A DNA stretch of 25,945 nt from VBDM01 sp035637655 (lineage in GTDB: Bacteria > Pseudomonadota > Gammaproteobacteria > Burkholderiales > SG8-39), in the NCBI GenBank assembly GCA_035637655.1, contig DASPWT010000037.1:1-25945 (forward strand), read 5' to 3'. The notes below the pieces were generated by a model. The model saw only the letters and a list, made by a program, of their open reading frames with translations, was not told the origin of the DNA and searched no databases. Shown here piece by piece: positions 16,301 to 24,195 of this stretch. Numbering within the stretch: position 1 is the stretch's first letter; each line of letters starts with the position of its first letter. The translations under genes and the position numbers were made by a program.

Positions 16301-17624
16301 GACCCGCCTCGCCCGGCGTCGCCCGAAATTCGCAAGCGTCGCCGATGCCCGGAACGCAGACGAGCTCGTCGCCGCAGAAAATCAAAGGCAGGCAGTCGCG
16401 GCGCCACGGCGGAATGCCCCGCTCCTGGAACAAATTCTTCAGCGTGCGCCGCGGCCGCCTGGTGTCCAACCGCAAACGCTCCCCGCCCTGCCGCAGGCGC
16501 ACGGTGACGCGCCCCGCGTGCAGTTTCGCGAGACTGAGACCTCGTCCTTCTTCCGGCTTGAACCTCAGCACTCCACCGAGCGAAACCATGGGCAGGGCGT
16601 TTCCCCCGTCCCAGGCTTCGCGCAGGTTTCGCTCGACCGTTTCTGAGGCGCGCCGCAGGTACAGCTTTTCCCGGTAGCGGAGAAATGTCCAACCCGGACC
16701 CGCGTCGCTGAACCGGGCATCGGCCCGAGACTCCTTGAGTTGGCGCAGCAGCTCGGTCGTCCGCGCCGCCGAAAGCGGCTCGATACCCCGAGTTTCGCAC
16801 CAATGGCGCAGAACATTTTTCGCGCGAGCTTCGCCCAGCCGATGCAAGACCGGAATATCGACGGCGGCGCCGCCGCCGCAGCGCTCGAGATCGTCTCGTG
16901 CCATCTCGTCGAGCAGCTCCCGCGCCTCCGCGAGGTGGGCGGCGGTTCGAGCAATCGTCGCACGCGCCGCAGGAAATTGCCGCTCGAGCATCGGAAACGC
17001 CTCGTGCCGCAGAAAATTGCGCCGGCGGAGGGTATCGACGTTACTTTCATCCTCGATCCACTCGAGTCCACGCAGGCGCGCGTAGGTCTCGATCTCCGCG
17101 CGGGACATCGCGAGCAGCGGGCGCAGCAATCGTGCGCGCGTGCCGGGAAGCCCCCTCAAGGGAGACATGGCGGAAAGGCCCCGCAGGCCTGCCCCGCGCA
17201 GAAGTCGCAGCAACAAGGTCTCGGCCTGGTCATCGCGGTGCTGCGCGAGGACGATGAAATCGGCGTCCACGCGGGCGAACGCGTCATAGCGGGCCCGCCG
17301 TGCGGCACCCTCCAGGCCGAGATTGCGGTAAGGACCGATATCCACCATCTCCAGCTGGAGCGGAACCCGAAACCCGGCGCACAGCTGGGCGCAAAACTCC
17401 GCCCAGCGCGCGGCGTTGGAGCTGATGCCATGATTGATATGCACCGCGCGAAGCGAAAAACGCATGGCGGGCGCCAGCTCGGTCAAGGCGGCCAGGAGCG
17501 CTACCGAATCGACGCCGCCCGAGAGACCCAGTGCGAGGTGTGCCCCCGGAGAAATCGCCGGCGCAAGCACCGCCGCCGCCCTTTCGGGCAGTTCACCTGA
17601 GCTCGAGTTCCTTGAACTTCCCAT
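16269..17624 (-). CDS. tilS: tRNA(Ile)-lysidine synthase
   Basis: A 451-residue enzyme that places lysidine on cytidine 34 of the tRNA-Ile that reads AUA. The PP-loop ATPase motif LGLSGGVDSVALL is near residue 35, and the family motif VHINHGI and the HRDDQAETLLLRLLRGAGLRG segment follow. C-terminal substrate-binding domains complete it. The ATG at 17624 overlaps the end of accA by 32 bases. An in-frame GTG at 17570, preceded by an AAAGGG stretch, would avoid the overlap and lose 18 unconserved residues; I cannot decide between them. The 3' end overlaps the kinase gene. Confidence 0.94.
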   Translation of the reverse strand: MGSSRNSSSGELPERAAAVLAPAISPGAHLALGLSGGVDSVALLAALTELAPAMRFSLRAVHINHGISSNAARWAEFCAQLCAGFRVPLQLEMVDIGPYRNLGLEGAARRARYDAFARVDADFIVLAQHRDDQAETLLLRLLRGAGLRGLSAMSPLRGLPGTRARLLRPLLAMSRAEIETYARLRGLEWIEDESNVDTLRRRNFLRHEAFPMLERQFPAARATIARTAAHLAEARELLDEMARDDLERCGGGAAVDIPVLHRLGEARAKNVLRHWCETRGIEPLSAARTTELLRQLKESRADARFSDAGPGWTFLRYREKLYLRRASETVERNLREAWDGGNALPMVSLGGVLRFKPEEGRGLSLAKLHAGRVTVRLRQGGERLRLDTRRPRRTLKNLFQERGIPPWRRDCLPLIFCGDELVCVPGIGDACEFRATPGEAGLIVTWEPFEQ

Positions 17625-18561
17625 GACCCATCAGGCGCTCGAAACGCTCCTCGACGAGTTCCTGGGGACGCTTCTCGGCAAGACCACGCAGCGCATCGGT
17701 GAGAGCCTTCTTCAGTCCTTGCGCCATGGCTACCGGATCGCGATGCGCGCCGCCCAGCGGCTCGTTGATGATCTTGTCGATCAGCCCGAGCGTCTTCAGC
17801 CGGCTGGCGGTGATGCCGAGCGTTTCCGCCGCCTCGGGCGCCCTGTCGGCGCTTTTCCACAAGATCGAGGCGCAGCCTTCCGGAGAAATCACCGAGTAAG
17901 TCGCATATTGAAGCATCATCACGATGTCGCCCACGGCGATGGCAAGCGCCCCGCCTGAACCGCCCTCGCCGATGATGGTGCACACGATCGGCACCCTCAG
18001 CTCCGCCATCACATAGAGGTTTCGGCCGATCGCCTCGGCCTGCCCGCGCTCTTCTGCGCCGATCCCAGGATACGCCCCGGGTGTATCGACGAAGCTCAAG
18101 ACCGGGATGCCGAACCTTTCCGCGAGCCGCATGAGCCGCATGGCTTTGCGGTAGCCTTCCGGCCGGGGCATGCCGAAGTTTCGGAAGATCTTCTCCTTGG
18201 TATCGCGTCCCTTCTGATGGCCGATCACGATCACGGACTGGCCGTTGAAACGGGCAAGACCTCCGACGATCGATGGATCGTCGGCGAACGAGCGGTCGCC
18301 GTGCAGTTCCTCGAAATCGGAAAACAGCGCCGTGGTGTAATCGAGCGTGTACGGACGTTGCGGATGCCGCGCTACTTGAGCGACCTGCCAAGGCGTGAGC
18401 TTTCCATAGATCTCCTTGGTAAGCGCGGCGCTCTTTTTCTGCAGGCGCTGGATTTCCTCGGAGATGTCGGTCGCAGAGTCGTCCTGCGCGAAGCGCAGCT
18501 CCTCGATTTTCGCCTCCACCTCGGCGATCGGCTGCTCGAAATCGAGAAACGCCGTTTTCAT
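17593..18561 (-). CDS. accA: Acetyl-CoA carboxylase carboxyltransferase subunit alpha
   Basis: A 322-residue protein, close to the family length. It starts MKTAFLDFEQPIAEVEAKIE, with an N-terminal helical segment, then the crotonase-like carboxyltransferase domain including HGDRSFADDPSIVGGLARF, VDTPGAYPGIGAEERGQ and GEGGSGGALAIAVGD. With AccD it transfers the carboxyl group from biotin to acetyl-CoA, the committed step of fatty acid synthesis. The frame is open further upstream, but family homology begins at this ATG. The ribosome binding site is weak (GGGA, 9 bases off). It lies 59 bases behind the glycosylase gene and has its own -10 candidate. Confidence 0.97.
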   Translation of the reverse strand: MKTAFLDFEQPIAEVEAKIEELRFAQDDSATDISEEIQRLQKKSAALTKEIYGKLTPWQVAQVARHPQRPYTLDYTTALFSDFEELHGDRSFADDPSIVGGLARFNGQSVIVIGHQKGRDTKEKIFRNFGMPRPEGYRKAMRLMRLAERFGIPVLSFVDTPGAYPGIGAEERGQAEAIGRNLYVMAELRVPIVCTIIGEGGSGGALAIAVGDIVMMLQYATYSVISPEGCASILWKSADRAPEAAETLGITASRLKTLGLIDKIINEPLGGAHRDPVAMAQGLKKALTDALRGLAEKRPQELVEERFERLMGHGKFKELELR

Positions 18562-18587
18562 AGGAGAAAATCCCGGAAAAACGCGCC

Positions 18588-18593
18588 ATTGTA
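18588..18593 (-). promoter_or_regulatory. Candidate -10 element for accA
   Basis: TACAAT on the minus strand matches the sigma-70 -10 consensus at 5 of 6 positions and would give a leader of about 20 bases before the accA ATG. No convincing -35 is seen 16-18 bases upstream. The short leader contains CGTTTT, which could pair with AAAACG of codons 2-3 and cover the start codon. Confidence 0.3.
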
Positions 18594-18620
18594 CCCGATT
18601 CGCGAGGTCGACCGTCGGGT

Positions 18621-19247
18621 TCAATACTCGACTGGAATGGGATCGAGGCTGCGCCAAAGATACCAGCTTGCGACCGAACGCCATGGGTCCCAGACGGAGG
18701 CGATCTTGCGCATCGCCCGAAGCGACACGGACCGGCCTCGAAAATAGTTCAGACAGATGGCACGCTGCAGCCCCAGATCGTCCAGCGGCAGCACATTGGG
18801 GCGCAACAAGCAAAACATCAGGAACATCTCCGCAGTCCAGCGACCGATGCCCCGAACCTGGACGAGCTCGGCGATCACCGCCTCGTCCTCCATCTCGGCC
18901 CAAGCCGCGACGTGCAGGCTCCCGTCGACGAATTGGCCGGCGAGCCCGGCGAGATACTCGGCCTTGCGCCTGGACAGGCCGCAAGCGACGAGCCTCGTGT
19001 GTCCCGCGTCGATGAGCTGCTCGGGAAGCACTCGCGGCGCGAGCGCAACGACGCGCGCCCAGATGCTGGCGGCGGCTTTGACCGAAATTTGCTGGCCAAC
19101 GATCGAGCGAGCCAGGGTGAAAAACGGCTCGCCGCGCGGCTCGAGCGCGATGCGCGGATGAGCGCGGATGATCCGCGCGAGCACCGAATCGCGACGCGCG
19201 AGCGCGCGTTTGGCGCGGATCCAGTAGGCTGGGGCTGCCGCTCCCAT
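18621..19247 (-). CDS. DNA-3-methyladenine glycosylase II (AlkA-type, HhH-GPD)
   Basis: A protein of about 208 residues in the HhH-GPD base-excision repair family. The helix-hairpin-helix is LVQVRGIGRWTAEMFLMF (about residues 128-145), followed by the catalytic aspartate region LPLDDLGLQRA, where D157 is the likely nucleophile-activating residue. IVGQQISVKAA near residue 50 is also typical. It removes alkylated bases such as 3-methyladenine. The protein is the short type, without E. coli AlkA's extra N-terminal domain. I chose the ATG at 19247, 4 bases after the upstream stop; a TTG at 19268 is an alternative. Confidence 0.9.
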   Translation of the reverse strand: MGAAAPAYWIRAKRALARRDSVLARIIRAHPRIALEPRGEPFFTLARSIVGQQISVKAAASIWARVVALAPRVLPEQLIDAGHTRLVACGLSRRKAEYLAGLAGQFVDGSLHVAAWAEMEDEAVIAELVQVRGIGRWTAEMFLMFCLLRPNVLPLDDLGLQRAICLNYFRGRSVSLRAMRKIASVWDPWRSVASWYLWRSLDPIPVEY

Positions 19248-19251
19248 GGAG

Positions 19252-20268
19252 TCAGGCACGTAAGGCAAGGGGCAGATTGAGGAGCAGATTCTGCGGCTTC
19301 ATGCGCACCACGTTGTTCTCGTCCATCGACAAGGCCATGTACACGGGCTTGCCCGCTAGGTCGGCGCGCATCGCCGCCGGGTCTTCGAAATCGAGCCGGA
19401 ACAGAGCGAGCATGCGCCTGAGCGTCCCGGGCTCGATCTCCTCGCCACGCCACAGGCCGTTGAGCATCGCGGTCGACTCCGAATCCAAGCCGATGTGCCA
19501 GGCCCAGCCGTGGTCTTCGACCGAGCGCAGCGGCTCTACATTCACCTTGACGCCAAAGAAATGCCGGATCCATTTTCCCATCACTCGGCAGAACGCCTTG
19601 TTGGCGGCCCGCCCGAAGTTCATGCTGATTACAAAATCGTGGCGCTGATCGCGCAGCCAATAGGCCTGGGCGTTTTCCGTGTCGAGCACGTCGAGGTTCA
19701 CGGTCGCGAGCGGCGCCTGGGACTCGACGATGAGACGACCCAGGCTGCCGAGACTGCCGCCCGAGGCGTGCATCTCGATTGTTTCCAGGTCTCCAAGCAT
19801 CACCGCGCCGTCGTCGGTGCTCGCCTTCTGCTCCCGGAAGAAGATCTCTCCTGCGCGCGGCTCGAGCGCATCGTCGCAGCCCTCGAGAATGCTGCGCACG
19901 ATGATCTGCGCGAGCTGGTCGATGAAGAGGGGCGGGACGGAGACCTCGCCGGCCGAGAAAATCCCCAGGTAGCAGGATTCCAGCGACGCCGCGCGCTTCA
20001 ATCTCCCGAGAAACGCGGACAGAACGCGGTAGTTGTCGCGGGCATCCGCGTCCTCGACGCTCTCCAGCGCCGACGCGCTCGGGTCCCGGCGCGGATCTTC
20101 CATGAGCGCCTCGTGCAGCGCGATCTCGTTCGGTCCGGATTCTTCGGCGGGCCGGATCTCCGGGCGCATCAGGTAGGCGCGCAGGAAATCGTCCGTGATG
20201 GAAAGCCGTCCCTCGCTGTCGCGCTCGAGCAGGTGAAAACCAGAATTGCGCCAGAAATCTTGAGAAAT
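19252..20268 (-). CDS. DUF6352-like protein, probable ATT start codon
   Basis: A protein of 338 residues when started at ATT 20268. From memory it matches the betaproteobacterial family DUF6352, of unknown function, whose members start with a short DFW-x2-G-[FY]-x-LLERD stretch. Here the in-frame sequence ahead of the first ATG (20169) reads SQDFWRNSGFHLLERD, then TDDFLRAYLMRPEIRP, matching that pattern. No ATG, GTG or TTG occurs in frame between the stop at 20296-20298 and 20169. AGGAG at 20282-20278 lies 9 bases before ATT. The rest is acidic and soluble, with no membrane helix or clear catalytic motif. It ends 4 bases before the glycosylase gene. Confidence 0.75.
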   Translation of the reverse strand: MSQDFWRNSGFHLLERDSEGRLSITDDFLRAYLMRPEIRPAEESGPNEIALHEALMEDPRRDPSASALESVEDADARDNYRVLSAFLGRLKRAASLESCYLGIFSAGEVSVPPLFIDQLAQIIVRSILEGCDDALEPRAGEIFFREQKASTDDGAVMLGDLETIEMHASGGSLGSLGRLIVESQAPLATVNLDVLDTENAQAYWLRDQRHDFVISMNFGRAANKAFCRVMGKWIRHFFGVKVNVEPLRSVEDHGWAWHIGLDSESTAMLNGLWRGEEIEPGTLRRMLALFRLDFEDPAAMRADLAGKPVYMALSMDENNVVRMKPQNLLLNLPLALRA

Positions 20269-20277
20269 TGTGAATTG

Positions 20278-20282
20278 CTCCT
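20278..20282 (-). promoter_or_regulatory. Ribosome binding site that selects an ATT start
   Basis: AGGAG on the minus strand, 9 bases before the ATT codon at 20268-20266. It is the only good ribosome binding site near the N-terminus of the DUF6352-like gene and points to the ATT rather than to the ATG at 20169. Confidence 0.55.
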
Positions 20283-20352
20283 GAAGTTCAAGAACTTAAC
20301 GATTTGCGACTTCTCATCTTGCCAGAGATAACGCCTCCGGGAGCCGCATGGA

Positions 20353-20361
20353 TGCTATATG
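20353..20361 (+). promoter_or_regulatory. Weak extended -10 candidate for the M28 peptidase gene
   Basis: TGCTATATG resembles an extended -10 element and lies about 35 bases before the peptidase start. No matching -35 is seen. The 126-base gap between the two divergent genes (20269-20394) contains nothing else I can support. Confidence 0.2.
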
Positions 20362-20394
20362 TATACCGGAATTTTAACGACGGGAGAGATTATC

Positions 20395-22098
20395 TTGAGC
20401 ACGCGTCTGCGCCGTTTTCTATTTGTTACCGGACTGGGACTTTGCATGCATGGGACGTCGAGCGCCGAGGGCCGGACTCCTCCGGCACCCGCTACGTCGG
20501 CAGTTGCGGCGTCACTGAAAGCCATCGACGGCTCTGACTTGCTCAAGCACATCAAGGTGCTGGCCTCGGATGAATTCGAGGGGCGCTCGCCTGGCACCAG
20601 GGGAGAAACCTTGACCGTCGCCTACATAAAACAGCAATTCACCCGATTCGGGCTGGCGAGCGGCAATCCGGATGGCACTTATGTCCAACTGGTGCCGATG
20701 AGAGGCGTGACGTCCACGCCGAAGCTCACATTCAATGCAGGCGGCAAAGCGACACCGCTCAATTTCCCTGGCGATTTCGTGGCATTCTCGCCGCGCGCCG
20801 AGCGCGACATCAGGGTCGATGACTCGGAGATGGTCTTCGTCGGTTATGGCGTCGTCGCGCCGGAGTTTGGCTGGGACGACTACAAGGCCGCCGATCTGCG
20901 CGGCAAGACGCTGGTGATGCTGATCAACGATCCTGCGGTCCCGGACCCCAGCAATCCGGCCAGACTCGATCCGGCCATGTTCAAGGGCGAGGGCATGACC
21001 TATTACGGGCGCTGGACTTACAAATATGAAATGGCGGCGAAACGTGGCGCCGCGGCCGCCATCATCGTGCATGAAACCAAACCGGCCGCGTATCCGTATG
21101 AAGTCGTCATCAACAGTTGGACACGCGAAAACTTCATCCTGAAAACCGATGGTCCGAACGCGAACTTCCCCGCGGTCCCCGCGTGGATACATCTGGACCG
21201 CGCCAGAGAATTGTTTCGAGCCGCCGGACTGGACTTCGAGACGCTCAAAAAGTCGGCCTTATCGAGGGACTTCAAACCCGTCAACCTCGGGGTGACGGCG
21301 ACATTCCAGGTGCAAAACACGTTGCGTGAAATCGCTTCGAACAACGTAATGGCGAAAATCGAGGGTTCCGATCCGGAGCTGAAGAACGAGTGTGTCGTCT
21401 ACTCTGCGCACTGGGATCATTTCGGCGTCAACGACAAATTGCCGGGCACGCGGACTCAACGGATATTCCACGGCGCACTGGACAATGCGTCGGGGGTGGC
21501 GATGTTGCTCGAGCTGGCCAAGGCGTACAAGGCCCTGCCGGCACCGCCGAAGCGCACCATCGTGTTCATCGCCACGACAGGCGAAGAGCGGGGATTGCTG
21601 GGCGCGCAATACTACGTGCAACATCCGCTCTACCCGCTGCATCGAACGCTGGCCAACATCAATATCGACGGGATAAACACATGGGGACCGACCAAGGATG
21701 TGGAAATCATCGGCTTCGGTCAATCGAGCATGGACGATAGCGTAAAGAAATTTGCGGCGATGCAAGGACGCACCGTGCGCCCCGAGACGCGACCCGAACT
21801 CGGCTCTTTCTACCGGGCGGATCATTTTGAATTTGCGAAAGCTGGGGTGCCGGTGGTCTACGTCAAGGGCGGTACAGACTACATCGGCAAGCCGGAGAGC
21901 TACGCCCGCGACAGGGTCGACGAGTATATTGCGCAGCGCTACCACAAAGTGACCGACACGGTTCGTAGTGACTGGAATCTCGCGGGCGCCGTGGAAGATG
22001 CGCGGCTGCTGTTCATGGTCGGCTACGATGTCGCGCAGGGCTCGGAAATCCCTCAATGGAAAGCAGGGTCTGAGTTCAAGCGAAGCGACAAGCGATAA
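20395..22098 (+). CDS. Secreted M28-family metallopeptidase with PA domain insert
   Basis: A protein of 567 residues from a TTG start at 20395, chosen because GGGAGAG lies 6 bases before it and a signal peptide follows directly (MSTRLRRFLFVTGLGLC, cleavage likely after GTSSA). The ATG 12 codons earlier lacks a ribosome binding site. The M28 zinc ligands appear complete: H in SAHWDHFG, D in GALDNASGVA, the E-E pair in TTGEERGLLGA, D in NINIDGIN and H in YHKVTDT. A protease-associated domain is inserted before the catalytic half. The likely role is an exported aminopeptidase releasing amino acids from peptides. The next gene is a peptide transporter. Confidence 0.9.
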   Translation: MSTRLRRFLFVTGLGLCMHGTSSAEGRTPPAPATSAVAASLKAIDGSDLLKHIKVLASDEFEGRSPGTRGETLTVAYIKQQFTRFGLASGNPDGTYVQLVPMRGVTSTPKLTFNAGGKATPLNFPGDFVAFSPRAERDIRVDDSEMVFVGYGVVAPEFGWDDYKAADLRGKTLVMLINDPAVPDPSNPARLDPAMFKGEGMTYYGRWTYKYEMAAKRGAAAAIIVHETKPAAYPYEVVINSWTRENFILKTDGPNANFPAVPAWIHLDRARELFRAAGLDFETLKKSALSRDFKPVNLGVTATFQVQNTLREIASNNVMAKIEGSDPELKNECVVYSAHWDHFGVNDKLPGTRTQRIFHGALDNASGVAMLLELAKAYKALPAPPKRTIVFIATTGEERGLLGAQYYVQHPLYPLHRTLANINIDGINTWGPTKDVEIIGFGQSSMDDSVKKFAAMQGRTVRPETRPELGSFYRADHFEFAKAGVPVVYVKGGTDYIGKPESYARDRVDEYIAQRYHKVTDTVRSDWNLAGAVEDARLLFMVGYDVAQGSEIPQWKAGSEFKRSDKR

Positions 22099-22117
22099 CG
22101 AAAGCTACACCGGCGGA

Positions 22118-23515
22118 ATGGGCGGCCACCCGAAAGGCCTGACGACGCTTTTCTTCACCGAGTTCTGGGAGCGATTCAGCTACTACGGAATGCGGGCGAT
22201 CCTCACGCTGTTCATGGTCGGCAAAGCGGCGGATGGGGGACTCGGACTCGACGTCGCCACGGCAGCCGCGATCTACGGCTTCTACACCGCCGCGGTTTTC
22301 TTCATGGGTATTCCGGGAGGCTGGATCGCCGACCGGCTCCTGGGCCAGCGCAATGCCGTGCTCTACGGCGGAATCCTCATTGCGATGGGGCACTACAGCC
22401 TAGCCGTCGATTCCAGGCCAAGCTTCTACGCCGGACTCGTGCTGATCGTGCTCGGTACGGGCCTTCTCAAACCGAACATCAGTGCGATCGTCGGCCAGCT
22501 GTATTCCGCAGACGACATACGGCGCGATGCGGGGTTCTCGATCTTCTACATGGGGATCAACATGGGCGCCTTCTTCGCGCCGCTGGTCTGTGGAACCCTG
22601 GCTGAGCGGGTCGGCTGGCACTGGGGATTTGGAGCGGCAGGAGTGGGGATGACGCTGGGCCTCATCCAATATGTGCTGGGTGGTTCACGTCTCGGGGATG
22701 CCGGCGTTCTGAGAGAGAAGCCGAAGGACGCAGGACTCCTTTGGGGCAAGCTTGCGCTCGGGGTGCTTGCGCTCGTCGCAGTGTTTTACCTCCTGTGGGA
22801 CTATCGGGACTACGTGTTGCTGGCTGGATCCATCGGTGTTTTCTGGTCGTTGCTGCGCCAGGGAAGGGATCCCGTCGAGAGGAAGCGTATCTGGGCGATC
22901 ATCGCTTTCTTTGTGTTCGCCATGTTGTTCTGGGCAGGTTTCGAGCAGGCGGGATCGAGTCTCACCTTGTTTGCCAAGGATTTCACCGAGAACTCCGTTT
23001 TCGGCTGGCAGTTTCCGGCGAGCTACTACCAATCCGTCAATCCGCTCGGGATTCTTGCTCTGGCCCCGCTGTTTGCCTGGCTATGGGTCCGATGGGGCAA
23101 AAGGCAGCCGTCGAGCCCCGCGAAGTTCATGTTCGGCCTCGCATTCCTGAGCCTGGGGTTCCTTGTCATCACGGGTGCAGCCTTCGTCTCCGCCCAGGGC
23201 GGCAACTCACGCGTGAACCCGATGTGGCTGATTGGGGGCTATGTTCTTCACACCATCGGGGAACTTTGCCTGTCCCCCGTGGGCCTGAGCACCGTCACGA
23301 AACTCGCGCCCCAACGTCTGGTGGGGTCTATGATGGGCGTGTGGTTCCTTGCCGCCTCTCTGGGTAACTTCATCGGCGGACGCATCGCGGGCCTGTTCGA
23401 AACATTTCCGCTGCCCCAACTCTTCGGTGCCGTCTGCCTCACGACAGGGGCTTCTGCCATCATTCTGCTTTTTCTGATCAAGCCCATTCGCAATCTGATG
23501 GGCGGAGTGCATTGA
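22118..23515 (+). CDS. POT-family proton-coupled di/tripeptide transporter
   Basis: A 465-residue membrane protein with about 12-14 hydrophobic helices. It carries the POT/PTR2 signatures: the proton-coupling motif TEFWERFSYYG (ExxER) in helix 1, FYMGINMGAFFAPLVCG (the FYxxINxG motif), and GELCLSPVGLSTVTKLAPQR near the C-terminus. It would import di- and tripeptides through the inner membrane with protons. The ATG at 22118 lies 19 bases after the peptidase stop; earlier in-frame ATGs inside the peptidase gene are possible but would add a segment with no family match. Peptidase and transporter are probably co-transcribed. Confidence 0.92.
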   Translation: MGGHPKGLTTLFFTEFWERFSYYGMRAILTLFMVGKAADGGLGLDVATAAAIYGFYTAAVFFMGIPGGWIADRLLGQRNAVLYGGILIAMGHYSLAVDSRPSFYAGLVLIVLGTGLLKPNISAIVGQLYSADDIRRDAGFSIFYMGINMGAFFAPLVCGTLAERVGWHWGFGAAGVGMTLGLIQYVLGGSRLGDAGVLREKPKDAGLLWGKLALGVLALVAVFYLLWDYRDYVLLAGSIGVFWSLLRQGRDPVERKRIWAIIAFFVFAMLFWAGFEQAGSSLTLFAKDFTENSVFGWQFPASYYQSVNPLGILALAPLFAWLWVRWGKRQPSSPAKFMFGLAFLSLGFLVITGAAFVSAQGGNSRVNPMWLIGGYVLHTIGELCLSPVGLSTVTKLAPQRLVGSMMGVWFLAASLGNFIGGRIAGLFETFPLPQLFGAVCLTTGASAIILLFLIKPIRNLMGGVH

Positions 23516-23525
23516 TACGACGCGA

Positions 23526-24119
23526 CTAGGCCGCCGCGCCGGCCAGCGTGAGTACGCGGCTGTGGGACGAGACGTGCTGGACCAGAAATTCCATCTGGTC
23601 CGCGAGAATCTTCCGATTGGTGAGGATCAGGTACTCCGCCTTGTTCGGCACGTAGGGCGCGTATAGAAGCTCCAGTCCCGATTCTTCCGGCACGCGGTTG
23701 CGCTTGATTCCGTTGCAGGCCCGGCACGCCGTGACCACGTTCATCCAGGTGTCGGTGCCGCCGCGCGATACCGGCCGGATATGGTCCCGCGTCAGCCGCA
23801 GGAAGCTGAATCCCCCTCCGCAATACGCGCAGATGTGGCGGTCGCGGCGAAACAACTCGCGGTTGTTGAGCGGAGGCACCTGGTTGAATCCCTTCATCGC
23901 CATCGCCTTGCCCTTGATCGCGATGATCGAACGCGCGGTGATGCTGGAGCGCCTGCCCGTCGCCCGGGAGATGCCACCGTGGAAAACGAACTCCCGCTCG
24001 CCCAGGGTCCAGGCGACCAGGTTCTTCGCATAGTAAAAGCACGCCTGTTGCCAGGTGACCCAGCGGTGGGGCACGCCGTGATTGTCGAGCGTCAGAATCA
24101 GCGGTATTTCGCCCGCCAT
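23526..24119 (-). CDS. HNH endonuclease family protein
   Basis: A 197-residue protein with a C-terminal HNH fold. Zinc ligands are C97 and C100 in CAYCGGGFSF and C132 and C135 in ACRACNG; the catalytic D-H pair is D112-H113 in TRDHIRPVSRGG, and N127 completes the motif. The N-terminal 90 residues form a domain with DNHGVPHRWVTWQQACFYY. Many betaproteobacteria carry one such chromosomal protein; its substrate is unknown and no methylase or restriction partner is nearby. Its start has GGAGAA at good spacing. It is convergent with the transporter gene, 10 bases apart, with no visible terminator. Confidence 0.88.
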   Translation of the reverse strand: MAGEIPLILTLDNHGVPHRWVTWQQACFYYAKNLVAWTLGEREFVFHGGISRATGRRSSITARSIIAIKGKAMAMKGFNQVPPLNNRELFRRDRHICAYCGGGFSFLRLTRDHIRPVSRGGTDTWMNVVTACRACNGIKRNRVPEESGLELLYAPYVPNKAEYLILTNRKILADQMEFLVQHVSSHSRVLTLAGAAA

Positions 24120-24195
24120 ACCAAGTTCTCCGTCAGCGGCGGATTGTGCCGGAAAATCCCCAGCGGCGCCACACCCTCGTCCGAAACGTGGGCGA

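Noticed and set aside
19148..19178. Short tandem copies of GCGCGGATGA
   Set aside because: Inside the glycosylase coding sequence and only two or three copies; explained by Arg/Ala/Ile/His codons.
23505..23550. GGCC-N8-GGCC near the convergent ends of the transporter and HNH genes as a terminator
   Set aside because: Short arms and no T run on either side.
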